In this document: one piece after another, positions 1-7,536 of the stretch
How the letters are laid out: each line of letters starts with the position of its first letter
Numbering within the stretch: position 1 is the stretch's first letter
Source of the DNA: UBA1952 sp965246855
Lineage (GTDB): Bacteria > Bacteroidota > Bacteroidia > Chitinophagales > Chitinophagaceae
Direction: 5' to 3'
Assembly (NCBI GenBank): GCA_965246855.1
Contig: CBDFFP010000006.1
Span: 124,001 to 188,000 of the forward strand
DNA length: 64,000 bases
Made by a program: the position numbers and the translations under genes
Notes under the pieces: model-generated
Databases searched by the model: none
What the model was told of the DNA's origin: nothing
Seen by the model: only the letters and a program-made list of their open reading frames with translations

Positions 1-434
1 CTTATCAGAAGGGGCGAACAGATGATGGGATACGATGCCTAAGGGCAGTCCCCCGGTACTGAGTGCCAGGGCACTGTGCAGGTTCAGCCCACGGGTCTTG
101 CCGTCTGCCCTGCCGCCAAAGGCCCCATGCCTGTCTTGTTACTTTGGCGGTACACCAAGTCGGTGGTATCCTCCACAAGCAAAACCGTTTTTTCTGCTGC
201 GATGCGGGCGGTGGTACGGCTGCGATGGGTGCTGCCCAAATCCAGGTCCTGATAGCCAAAGAGCCGATGGGCGCTTTTACGAAGGGCTGTTCCAAGAGCC
301 GCCGAAAAAGAAGCTCCCGGATGAGCCGCCATTTGACTTGCCATCTGTTGAACCCGCTTGCCAAAGCGGGCATCAGGTAAATCCAGCCCCGAGAACTCGG
401 CGCTAATAGAGGAAAAATGATCACACTCAAACAT
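1..434 (-). pseudogene. Frameshifted, edge-truncated Tn5-like (IS4-type) transposase
   Basis: N-terminal part of a DDE transposase resembling Tn5/IS50 transposase, running off the left window edge. The first frame starts best at ATG 434 (a TTG at 461 is in frame) and reads about 117 residues, including a DNA-binding-like segment and the motif VEDTTDLVYR, which matches the first catalytic Asp region (EDTTSLSYRH in Tn5). Near position 103-108 the frame breaks: the continuation that fits the family (RADGKTRGLNLHSALALS, then HHLFAPSDK) lies one frame over. Losing one G from a run of G would explain this. It is therefore a broken gene, a sequencing slip, or less likely programmed frameshifting as in some IS elements. 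Terminal inverted repeats were not identified, so the element's right boundary is unknown. Confidence 0.75.
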
Positions 435-590
435 GTCTGCTAATGTACGCTTGACAACCAAAAAGTTGTGGGACAGGTTAAGGGCAGGAGACTTCGCCGC
501 ACTTTAAAGAAATGCAACGCAATGTTTAAACGGAGGCGGGAGTCTTCGCCGGGCTGGGGTGAAAATGATTTCATATCCCCAAACACAACA
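435..590. other. Gene-free spacer with an imperfect direct repeat
   Basis: Short spacer between the transposase remnant and the terminator of the lipoprotein gene. The words GGCAGGAGACTTCGCCG (483-499) and GGCGGGAGTCTTCGCCG (535-551) match at 15 of 17 positions. They might be related to the insertion element's end, but no target duplication is visible. Nothing else is seen here. Confidence 0.4.
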
Positions 591-615
591 AAGCCCCGAC
601 ATTTTATCGGGGCTT
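591..615 (-). terminator. Rho-independent terminator after the glycine-zipper lipoprotein
   Basis: AAGCCCCGA (591-599) pairs perfectly with TCGGGGCTT (607-615). On the minus strand the hairpin follows the lipoprotein stop codon by about 20 nt and leads into a T-rich stretch. Confidence 0.8.
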
Positions 616-635
616 CGCTATTACTAGAAAAATTT

Positions 636-1214
636 TTACCGGCCTTTCTTCTTGTCAATCACCGCGCCTGCGCCCGTGCCGAGGATAGCACCCGCAGCCC
701 CGCCGATAAGCGCGCCTACGCCGCGGTTCTTCTTGTCAAGAATAGCGCCACCTACGGCGCCAACGCCCGCACCTATCACAGCGCCTTTAGCCTTCGCGCT
801 CCAGCCTTTTTTAACAGGCGCAGGAGCGGGGGCAGGTTCTTGATAAACGGGTGCAGGAGCAGAGGAGTAGCCATTATTGGCCCCAGAAGTGCTACCGCTA
901 TTGTTGTTATAGTCGGTGTTGGAAGAACGACGGGTGGATGCACGACGGCTGCGACGGGGTGCAACAGGTGCTTTTGCAACGGCTTTTTCCACTGGTGCGG
1001 CGACGACTTGTTTTTCTTCCAGTGCCTTGTCGGCAGCGGCCACTTTTGCTGCATTCTCTACAGAATCTACAGCACGGCGTTTTACCAGTTCCATCTGCAT
1101 GGATTCCATCTGTGCTTCTTGGGCGGCAGCTTGTTTGTCTGCTTCTGCGTTGTGGCAGGCAGAAATACCAAAGGAGAAAAGGCTGAAAGCCGCCAAAAAA
1201 AGAAGACGTTTCAT
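636..1214 (-). CDS. Lipoprotein with C-terminal YMGG-like glycine zipper
   Basis: 192-residue exported protein. ATG 1214 is preferred over an upstream ATG at 1250 because it puts a signal peptide directly at the N terminus (MKRLLFLAAFSLFSFGISAC), with a lipobox-like end at Cys20. Residues 25-75 are Ala/Gln/Glu/Lys-rich and likely helical. The middle is a low-complexity linker rich in Arg/Ser, then Asn/Gly/Ser, then Pro/Ala. The last 50 residues form a glycine zipper (KGAVIGAGVGAVGGAILDKK, then GVGALIGGAAGAILGTGAG) ending in Lys/Arg. Glycine-zipper domains of this kind insert in or span the cell envelope in outer-membrane lipoproteins. The precise role is unknown. It is transcribed alone, divergently from nuoL, with a strong terminator. 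Confidence 0.8.
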   Translation of the reverse strand: MKRLLFLAAFSLFSFGISACHNAEADKQAAAQEAQMESMQMELVKRRAVDSVENAAKVAAADKALEEKQVVAAPVEKAVAKAPVAPRRSRRASTRRSSNTDYNNNSGSTSGANNGYSSAPAPVYQEPAPAPAPVKKGWSAKAKGAVIGAGVGAVGGAILDKKNRGVGALIGGAAGAILGTGAGAVIDKKKGR

Positions 1215-1509
1215 AGGGATTGTGTTTTTAGGTGAAAAAATAGTCTTCACGCAAGAAGTGCTTCAAATATTGCGCCAGAAACAGTTTCCGGCATTTAATT
1301 AGAAAATCGCTTTTGCAGGTTTCTAAGACTCAAAGCGAGCTTGCGGGGTTTAAGACAGAAACGCACGGGTTTGTTATAAATACCAGCCGAACGAAGGGAA
1401 TACAATTCAGAATTGCGCCCCTCCCAAAAGCCCTCTAACAATATCTTTGCCGCTTCTTAAAAAGCCGCAGGCAGAACTCTCTAAGCAAAAGGCATCTTTC
1501 GTTTTTTGT
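1215..1509. other. Divergent intergenic region, lipoprotein / nuoL
   Basis: About 300 nt without a convincing gene. Apart from the nuoL promoter box at 1442-1450, no array, tRNA or conserved RNA fold was recognised. Two loosely similar segments (TTGCAGGTTT near 1313 and TTGCGGGGTTT near 1341) are too weak to call a repeat. Confidence 0.4.
1442..1450 (+). promoter_or_regulatory. Bacteroidetes -7 box upstream of nuoL (TATCTTTGC)
   Basis: TATCTTTG fits the Bacteroidetes primary sigma-factor -7 consensus TAnnTTTG. It lies about 97 nt before the nuoL ATG, so the predicted leader includes the CU-rich repeat at 1510-1539. No clear -33 TTG was assigned. Confidence 0.5.
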
Positions 1510-1539
1510 CTTTCTACTTTCTACTGGCAGCTTTCTACT
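1510..1539 (+). repeat. CU-rich leader repeat before nuoL
   Basis: CTTTCTACTTTCTACT, five variable bases, then CTTTCTACT, ending 7 nt before the nuoL ATG at 1547. The same 16+5+9 arrangement stands 3 nt before the nuoN ATG (5026-5055). The 25 bases outside the spacer are identical in the two copies. Confidence 0.7.
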
Positions 1540-1546
1540 CTCTCCC

Positions 1547-3421
1547 ATGATCGACTACGTTTACCTCGTTCCGCTTTTTCCGCTGCTCGGCTTTCTGATA
1601 AACGGCCTCGGCGCGCGTGTTGTTCCCAAAGGCGCAGCGGGCTGGATTGCCTCGCTGATGGTGCTGCTGTCCTTTGGCGTTTCGCTGGGCATTTTTATGG
1701 AAGTTAGAGAAGTCGGCTCCCGCGTGGTAACGCTCTATCCTTTTATAGAAACGGCATCGCTGAAGATTCCCTTCGCCTTTCAGGTGGACAATCTCTCGGC
1801 GTTGTTCCTGTTGATTATTACCGGCATCGGCTCGCTGATTCACATTTATTCCACGAGCTACATGCACGACGACGCGGGCGTGGTACGCTATTTCGCGTAT
1901 CTCAACCTCTTCGTCTTTTCCATGCTCCTGCTGGTCTTGGGCGCGAATTACCTCATTATGTTCATTGGCTGGGAAGGCGTGGGATTGTGTTCCTATCTGC
2001 TTATCGGCTTCTGGTTTAAGAATAAAGATTACGGCGCGGCGGCAAAGAAAGCCTTTGTGATGAACCGCATCGGCGACCTCGGTTTTCTGGTGGGAATGCT
2101 TCTCACGCTCTATCATTTCGGAACGCTTTCTTACGGAGAATTTTTCCCCCTGCTGGCAACGAAAGCACAGCCGCAAAGCGTTTACACCGCCATTGCGATT
2201 TGCTTTTTTATCGGCGCAATGGGCAAGAGCGCGCAACTTCCGCTCTATACTTGGCTGCCCGACGCGATGGCGGGCCCCACGCCGGTTTCCGCGCTCATCC
2301 ACGCCGCCACGATGGTCACCGCAGGCATCTACATGATTGCCCGCTCCTCGGATTTATACAACCTCACCGCTACGGCGCAGCAGTTTGTAGCCATTATCGG
2401 ATTGGCAACGGCGCTCCTCGCAGGCAGCATCGCTTTGCGGCAGTGGGACATCAAAAAAGTGCTGGCATACTCCACCGTTTCGCAGCTTGGATTTATGTTC
2501 CTCGCGCTGGGCGTGGGCGCATACACCACAGCAGTTTTCCACGTCCTGACACACGCATTTTTCAAAGCCCTTCTCTTCCTCGGTTCTGGCTCTGTGATCC
2601 ACGCGATGGGCGGCGAGCAGGACATCCGCAAGATGGGCGGACTGAAGAAGAAAATGCCGATTACCAACATCACCTTCCTGATTGGTTGCCTTGCGCTGGC
2701 GGGTATTCCGGGGCTGGCGGGTTTCTTTTCCAAGGATGAAATTCTGGCTTCCGCTTTCGGGCGCAGTCCCGTTTTCTATGCGCTCGGAATCGTTGCGGCG
2801 GCGATGACGGCTTTCTACTCGCTACGTGTTTATACGCTCACGTTTACCGGCAAATTCCGGGGCACACACGAGCAGGAACATCACCTCCACGAAAGCCCGG
2901 CGGCGATGACTTTCCCCTTGATTGTTCTTGCCGTGCTGGCGGTTGTGGGCGGATACATTGGCTTGCCGCCGGTGGTTTCTGCGCATCACACACTGAACAG
3001 CTTTTTGAGCCCGGTGGTGCACAATGCGCAGGCGCATCATTTAGACCACAGCACGGAGTGGATGCTGATTGGCATTTCTTCTGTCGTGGCGATTGTGTTT
3101 GCGGTGTGGGGCTATCTTTCTTTTGCAAAAAAGACTTCTTTCCAACCGGCAACCGGCGTGGCTAAAGCTTTGGAAGACAAATGGTATGTGGACGAAGCCT
3201 ACGACGCAACGGTGGTGAAACCTATCAACGGCCTTAGCCGCGTGCTGGACAATGCGGTGGAGCGCCTCGGCATCGACGGCATGGTGAACGGCGTGGGCAA
3301 AGGCGTGCGCTGGGGCGCGGATAGGTTGCGCCTCCTTCAAAACGGCCAGGTGGGTTACTATCTTTTCGTGATGGTGGTGGGAATGACCTTACTGCTGGCA
3401 GTGGGCTTTTTCTGGAAGTAG
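1547..3421 (+). CDS. nuoL: NADH-quinone oxidoreductase subunit L
   Basis: Proton-pumping membrane subunit of respiratory complex I, homologous to Mrp antiporter subunits. The 624 residues are the usual length and almost entirely transmembrane. Family hallmarks include FIGWEGVGLCSYLLIGFW (around residue 140), the discontinuous-helix region GKSAQLPLYTWLPDAMAGPT (around 228-247) carrying the first essential Lys, and PVSALIHAATMVTAGIYM. The C-terminal amphipathic lateral helix region ends with a last transmembrane segment (VGYYLFVMVVGMTLLLAVGF). It is followed by nuoM after 83 nt and then nuoN, all on the plus strand. nuoA-K are not upstream: the adjacent gene is a divergent lipoprotein. In many relatives all nuo genes are contiguous, so this is a detached LMN block. 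Confidence 0.97.
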   Translation: MIDYVYLVPLFPLLGFLINGLGARVVPKGAAGWIASLMVLLSFGVSLGIFMEVREVGSRVVTLYPFIETASLKIPFAFQVDNLSALFLLIITGIGSLIHIYSTSYMHDDAGVVRYFAYLNLFVFSMLLLVLGANYLIMFIGWEGVGLCSYLLIGFWFKNKDYGAAAKKAFVMNRIGDLGFLVGMLLTLYHFGTLSYGEFFPLLATKAQPQSVYTAIAICFFIGAMGKSAQLPLYTWLPDAMAGPTPVSALIHAATMVTAGIYMIARSSDLYNLTATAQQFVAIIGLATALLAGSIALRQWDIKKVLAYSTVSQLGFMFLALGVGAYTTAVFHVLTHAFFKALLFLGSGSVIHAMGGEQDIRKMGGLKKKMPITNITFLIGCLALAGIPGLAGFFSKDEILASAFGRSPVFYALGIVAAAMTAFYSLRVYTLTFTGKFRGTHEQEHHLHESPAAMTFPLIVLAVLAVVGGYIGLPPVVSAHHTLNSFLSPVVHNAQAHHLDHSTEWMLIGISSVVAIVFAVWGYLSFAKKTSFQPATGVAKALEDKWYVDEAYDATVVKPINGLSRVLDNAVERLGIDGMVNGVGKGVRWGADRLRLLQNGQVGYYLFVMVVGMTLLLAVGFFWK

Positions 3422-3504
3422 AAGCGAGACAAAAGACGATAGACAAAAGACAAAAGAGGATTTCCTGCGAAACTCCTCCTCCCTAATTTCTCCTCTCTGA
3501 AATA

Positions 3505-4938
3505 ATGATAACGCTGCTTCTTATTCTTCTTCCCCTCCTCACCGGGCTGCTGTGTTTTGCCTCCAAAGACGCGGCAAAACCGCTGGCACTGGCGGGCGCA
3601 ATGGCAACACTGGGCGTGGCGCTGTGGCTCGTATTTGCCGCGCGCAACGGAACGCCCACGGATTTCTCTGCCGACTGGATTCCGATGCTGGGCGCGAGTT
3701 TCAGCCTCCACGCTGACAGCTCCTCTATCATCCTCACGCTGCTAACGGCGATTGTGACGCTGACGGTTTTCATTTCGCAATGGAACAAAGAAGTGGAGCG
3801 ACCCCATGCTTTCTATGGGTTGATGATGCTGAGCGCCGCCGGGCTGATGGGCGTTTTCCTCGCCTACGACGCGCTCTTGTTTTACGTGTTCTGGGAGCTG
3901 GCTTTGATTCCGGTGTATTTCCTGTGTTCGCAGTGGGGCGGCGAAAAGCGCATTGCGGTTACGTTCAAGTTCTTTGTTTATACTTTTCTCGGCTCGCTGC
4001 TGATGCTGGCGGGACTGATTTATCTTTCTCAAAAAGCAGGCGGCAGCTTTAGCTGGAACGCGCTTACAAGTGCAGGCGCATTGTTAGGAAGTAAGGAGCA
4101 GTCGGGACTTTTTGTACTGCTCTTCTTAGCCTTCGCGATCAAGATGCCGATTTTCCCGTTCCACACGTGGCAGCCGGATACTTACGAGCAATCGCCCACG
4201 CCGGTAACGATTGTGCTGAGCGCGCTAATGGTGAAGATGGGTCTTTTTGCGGCCATGCGCTGGCTTTTGCCAACGGTTCCGATGGGCGTGGTGTATTGGA
4301 GTGACGCAGTAACGGCGCTGTGCATCACGGGCATTATCTACGCTTCTGTTATTGCGCTGCGGCAAAAAGATTTGAAGCGGATGATTGCCTATTCTTCCAT
4401 TGCCCACATGGGGTTGATGGCGACGGCGCTTTTCTCCGGCACACAGCCTTCTATGCAAGGCTTACAGGTGCAGATGTTTACCCACGGTGTGATTATCACA
4501 GGTTTGTGGCTGCTGGTAAGTTTTATTGAGAATCGTTACGGCACACGTAATCTGGACGAACTGGGCGGCATGGCCACCACGATGCCGCGCATGGCAACGG
4601 CGCTGGTGATTCTGGCTTTTGCCAATGTGGCTTTGCCACTCACGGCGGGTTTCGCGGGCGAGTTCATGCTTTTCCACGGGTTGTTTCAAAGCAAGTCGGC
4701 GTACAATGTGCTGTTTATGGTTCTGGCCGGAACGGGCATTATTCTGGGGGCGGCCTACACGCTGCGGATGGTTCAGAAAGTGGCTTGGGGCGAACCGAAA
4801 CGCAGCTCTATCCCCGGTGAGCTTTCCCTCCACGACCTGACCGCAAACGAATGGCTGGGCCTTGCGCTGATGCTGGGGCTGGTGCTGTTCTTTGGCTTTT
4901 ATCCCCAACCATTATTGAATCTGGCGGCGATGCTCTAG
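3505..4938 (+). CDS. nuoM: NADH-quinone oxidoreductase subunit M
   Basis: Second antiporter-like proton-pumping subunit of complex I. The 477 residues form about 14 transmembrane helices. Family motifs visible are FYVFWELALIPVYFL (around residue 126), with the conserved Glu of helix V, then IKMPIFPFHTWQPDTYEQSP, with the Lys of broken helix VII, and AYSSIAHMGLMATALFSG. It starts at ATG 3505, preceded only by a pyrimidine-rich stretch rather than a Shine-Dalgarno sequence. The 83-nt spacer after nuoL contains repeated AGACAAAAG-like words, reminiscent of those near 21.93 kb. Very likely co-transcribed with nuoL and nuoN. Confidence 0.97.
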   Translation: MITLLLILLPLLTGLLCFASKDAAKPLALAGAMATLGVALWLVFAARNGTPTDFSADWIPMLGASFSLHADSSSIILTLLTAIVTLTVFISQWNKEVERPHAFYGLMMLSAAGLMGVFLAYDALLFYVFWELALIPVYFLCSQWGGEKRIAVTFKFFVYTFLGSLLMLAGLIYLSQKAGGSFSWNALTSAGALLGSKEQSGLFVLLFLAFAIKMPIFPFHTWQPDTYEQSPTPVTIVLSALMVKMGLFAAMRWLLPTVPMGVVYWSDAVTALCITGIIYASVIALRQKDLKRMIAYSSIAHMGLMATALFSGTQPSMQGLQVQMFTHGVIITGLWLLVSFIENRYGTRNLDELGGMATTMPRMATALVILAFANVALPLTAGFAGEFMLFHGLFQSKSAYNVLFMVLAGTGIILGAAYTLRMVQKVAWGEPKRSSIPGELSLHDLTANEWLGLALMLGLVLFFGFYPQPLLNLAAML

Positions 4939-4941
4939 GCA

Positions 4942-4974
4942 TATTTCATGTTTTATGTGTCATGTTTCATGGGG
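4942..4974 (+). repeat. TTTCATG word cluster, copy 1
   Basis: Right after the nuoM stop, the words TTTCATG, TTTATG, GTCATG and TTTCATG follow one another. The same word recurs at 21760-21795 and, as an inverted pair, at 62792-62886. Confidence 0.6.
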
Positions 4975-5025
4975 CTTGGAAATTTCGCTCTTGATACCTG
5001 ATACTTCCTACTTGATACTCCACCG

Positions 5026-5055
5026 CTTTCTACTTTCTACTAAGTACTTTCTACT
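5026..5055 (+). repeat. CU-rich leader repeat before nuoN
   Basis: Second copy of the 16+5+9 leader found before nuoL: CTTTCTACTTTCTACT, five bases, CTTTCTACT. It stops 3 nt before the nuoN ATG. Further upstream (4990-5020) related words such as TTGATAC are repeated. Confidence 0.7.
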
Positions 5056-5058
5056 CCA

Positions 5059-6429
5059 ATGAATTCCCTTATTGCCACCATCCTTTCCGGCGTTATCATG
5101 ATGTTTGCCGGCTTTGCGCTGCGCGATAAAAAGGCGGCGGTTACGCTGGCGCAAGTACTGCTGGCGGTGGTGCTGGGCGTGAACGTCTGGGATTTGATGC
5201 ACGTGCCGGAAAGCGTGGTTCCGATGTTCAACGACATGATTCGTTTTGACCGCAGCACGCTGGTTTTCAATACGCTGATGACGGGCTGCACGCTGATTTA
5301 TGCCTTGCTTCTTGGGCGGGAAACGATTCGGGTGGGAACGCATGTGGCCGATTATTTCGCGCTCATTTTCTTTGTGCTGACGGGTACCTACTTGCTTTCT
5401 TCCTTCAACAATCTACTGATGCTGTTTCTCGGCATTGAGATTCTTTCCATCCCGCAATACATCCTGGCGGGCGTGGACAAGCGCAACCTGAAAAGCTCGG
5501 AAGCGTCGCTGAAATATTTTCTGATGGGCGCATTTTCCACCGGTATTTTGCTGATGGGAATCACGCTGCTTTATGGCGCTTCCGGCTCTTTCAATGTGTA
5601 TCAATTGAACTTCCTTTCCGGCCCTTCTGTGAATGTGATGGGCCTTGCCGGATTGCTCCTGATGCTGGTAGCGATGAGCTTTAAGGTGAGCGCCGCGCCC
5701 TTCCATATCTGGACGCCCGACGTGTATGACGGTGCGCCTACGCCGTTTACGGCCTTTATGGCGACGGTGGGCAAGGCAGCGGCTTTTTACGGCTTCATCC
5801 GTCTGTTTCAGGGCAGCTTTGCGCCAATGTCGGAGCGTTGGGTTTTGGTGCTTTCCATGATTACCGCGCTGACGCTTTTAATCGGAAACCTGACCGCTGT
5901 TTTCCAGCAAAGCGTGAAGCGGATGCTGGCGTATTCGTCTATTGCGCAGGCAGGTTTTATGCTGTTTGCAGTGATGAGCGTGGGCGATATTGGAAAGCAG
6001 GGAATGTTGCTTTATGCAGTGGCTTATACACTGGCAACGGTAGGCCTTTTCGCCGTTCTCATCAAGTTGAAAGACTATACCTACGATGGCTTTAACGGCT
6101 TGGCGAAAGCGCATCCGTTCCTTGCTTTTGCGGCCACCATTTTCTTGTTTTCTCTGGCGGGCATTCCGTTGACGGGTGGCTTTATGGCGAAGTACTGGGT
6201 GCTGCGCGCGGCGGTGGCGCAAGGCAATCTGATGTGGCTGGTCATCTTCGCCTTGTTGATGGCGGCGGTGAGTGCGTACTACTATTTTCGGGTCATCATG
6301 GCGATGTATTTTAAAGAAGGCACGCCGGAGTTTAAGAGTGAGATTTCCGGGGGACACAAACTGATGTTGGGCGTTACGTGTGCGCTGGTGATTTTGCTGG
6401 GATTGAAACCGGATTTGTTGTTTTTTTAG
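5059..6429 (+). CDS. nuoN: NADH-quinone oxidoreductase subunit N
   Basis: Third antiporter-like subunit of complex I, 456 residues, polytopic. The motifs FLGIEILSIPQYILAG (around residue 127), AMSFKVSAAPFHIWTPDVYD (around 209-228) with the conserved Lys and His of the proton path, and AYSSIAQAGFMLFAV are diagnostic. It starts at ATG 5059 directly after the CU-rich repeat. It ends the nuoLMN block; the next gene has its own promoter box at 6448. All three proton-pumping subunits are therefore present here, while the peripheral arm and small membrane subunits must be encoded elsewhere. Confidence 0.97.
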   Translation: MNSLIATILSGVIMMFAGFALRDKKAAVTLAQVLLAVVLGVNVWDLMHVPESVVPMFNDMIRFDRSTLVFNTLMTGCTLIYALLLGRETIRVGTHVADYFALIFFVLTGTYLLSSFNNLLMLFLGIEILSIPQYILAGVDKRNLKSSEASLKYFLMGAFSTGILLMGITLLYGASGSFNVYQLNFLSGPSVNVMGLAGLLLMLVAMSFKVSAAPFHIWTPDVYDGAPTPFTAFMATVGKAAAFYGFIRLFQGSFAPMSERWVLVLSMITALTLLIGNLTAVFQQSVKRMLAYSSIAQAGFMLFAVMSVGDIGKQGMLLYAVAYTLATVGLFAVLIKLKDYTYDGFNGLAKAHPFLAFAATIFLFSLAGIPLTGGFMAKYWVLRAAVAQGNLMWLVIFALLMAAVSAYYYFRVIMAMYFKEGTPEFKSEISGGHKLMLGVTCALVILLGLKPDLLFF

Positions 6430-6447
6430 GATTTACATAGAAAGACC

Positions 6448-6455
6448 TACATTTG
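6448..6455 (+). promoter_or_regulatory. -7 box (TACATTTG) for the methyltransferase gene
   Basis: Exact TAnnTTTG match 19 nt after the nuoN stop and about 84 nt before the ATG of the next gene. Confidence 0.5.
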
Positions 6456-6539
6456 CCGGAAACTATGTATCGGGTATAATTTCCGATATATTGGTGAAAT
6501 CTCCCAAAACCACTCTTAAAAGGCTAAGCTAAAACGAAC

Positions 6540-7409
6540 ATGAGCGTTAAATGTATTTTCTGCGGTTCTGAGGAGATAGGAGAAGCAAGCTTTCCAAGAT
6601 CTACCCGTTTTAACGGAAAAGTATTTAATTATATGTCTTGTAAGAAGTGTGATTTAATCTTCTTAAATCCGCTGCCTGTAGAAGATGACTATGTTGCGAT
6701 GTATCCTGTTGCGTACCATGACGAGGCTTATTTCAAAGAAGTGCCACGGAACTACGACACTTTGCATGGATACATTAAAAAGGTAAGTAGCAATGCAAAA
6801 ACGGTGCTTGACTACGGCTGCGGCGATGCCGACTTTCTTAGATACATGGCCGATAAAGGTTATGAAGGAACTGGAGCGGAGTTCAATCCTAAATTGGTTG
6901 ACAGGCTGAACGCCTCCTTCCAAAACATAAAGTTCAAGACTATTGACGACTTCTGGAACAATGATAAGACCTTATATGATGTCATCAATTTAGGGGATGT
7001 GTTAGAGCATATAACGGCTCCCAAAGACCTTCTGGAAAAGCTCAGTACAAAGCTGAGCGCCGATGGAATATTGGTCGTGGCTGGCCCAATAGAAAATAAT
7101 TTTACGTTGGGTCTTGTTCTTCGAAAGTTTACCTCCGATACATTCCGCAAAAACGTTGTTGCGGACCACACCCCTCACCATATATTTTATTCTAACGCCA
7201 GCAATCAGCAATTGGTGTTTAAGTTAGCGGGTTTTCAGCAGCAGTTTTTTAAAATTACAGAAATGCTTTGGCCTTATCCGGAACAGTTTTCCTTTCATCC
7301 GGTTACGGCTGTGCAGTATTTGTTGGGCCAGCTTTCCATACTTTATTCCAAAACAAACCCAACCAAGATAGGGAATCGCTTTACTTATATCGGTAGGAAA
7401 CAGCAGTGA
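6540..7409 (+). CDS. Zinc-ribbon class I SAM-dependent methyltransferase
   Basis: 289-residue cytoplasmic protein. The N terminus carries two CxxC knuckles (CIFC at residues 5-8 and CKKC near 34-37) followed by LIFLNPLP, as in zinc-ribbon methyltransferases of the Methyltransf_11/23 type often acting in sugar or polyketide-like pathways. The SAM-binding glycine motif is VLDYGCGDADF (about residue 88), followed by an acidic residue in GTGAEFNP and the motif DVLEHITAPKDLL. The C-terminal third (HTPHHIFYSNASNQQL, FKLAGFQ) follows the usual pattern of O/C-methyltransferases with an HxxxF motif. The substrate cannot be told from context: it stands alone between nuoN and a fic gene, with its own promoter and terminator. 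Its codon use looks more AT-rich than the nuo genes. Confidence 0.85.
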   Translation: MSVKCIFCGSEEIGEASFPRSTRFNGKVFNYMSCKKCDLIFLNPLPVEDDYVAMYPVAYHDEAYFKEVPRNYDTLHGYIKKVSSNAKTVLDYGCGDADFLRYMADKGYEGTGAEFNPKLVDRLNASFQNIKFKTIDDFWNNDKTLYDVINLGDVLEHITAPKDLLEKLSTKLSADGILVVAGPIENNFTLGLVLRKFTSDTFRKNVVADHTPHHIFYSNASNQQLVFKLAGFQQQFFKITEMLWPYPEQFSFHPVTAVQYLLGQLSILYSKTNPTKIGNRFTYIGRKQQ

Positions 7410-7486
7410 TTTATGGGCGCTTCTGCTGGATGGAATGCCGCAGATAGTGTTTTTTTAAAAAAGAATTTCCGGAAAAAACATTTACG

Positions 7487-7512
7487 AGCGGCTGATCTTT
7501 CAGCCGCTTTTT
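7487..7512 (+). terminator. Rho-independent terminator after the methyltransferase
   Basis: AGCGGCTGA (7487-7495), loop TCTT, TCAGCCGCT (7500-7508), then a T run. A perfect 9-bp stem. Confidence 0.85.
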
Positions 7513-7536
7513 AATTTAGCATCTCCATCAAGAACT

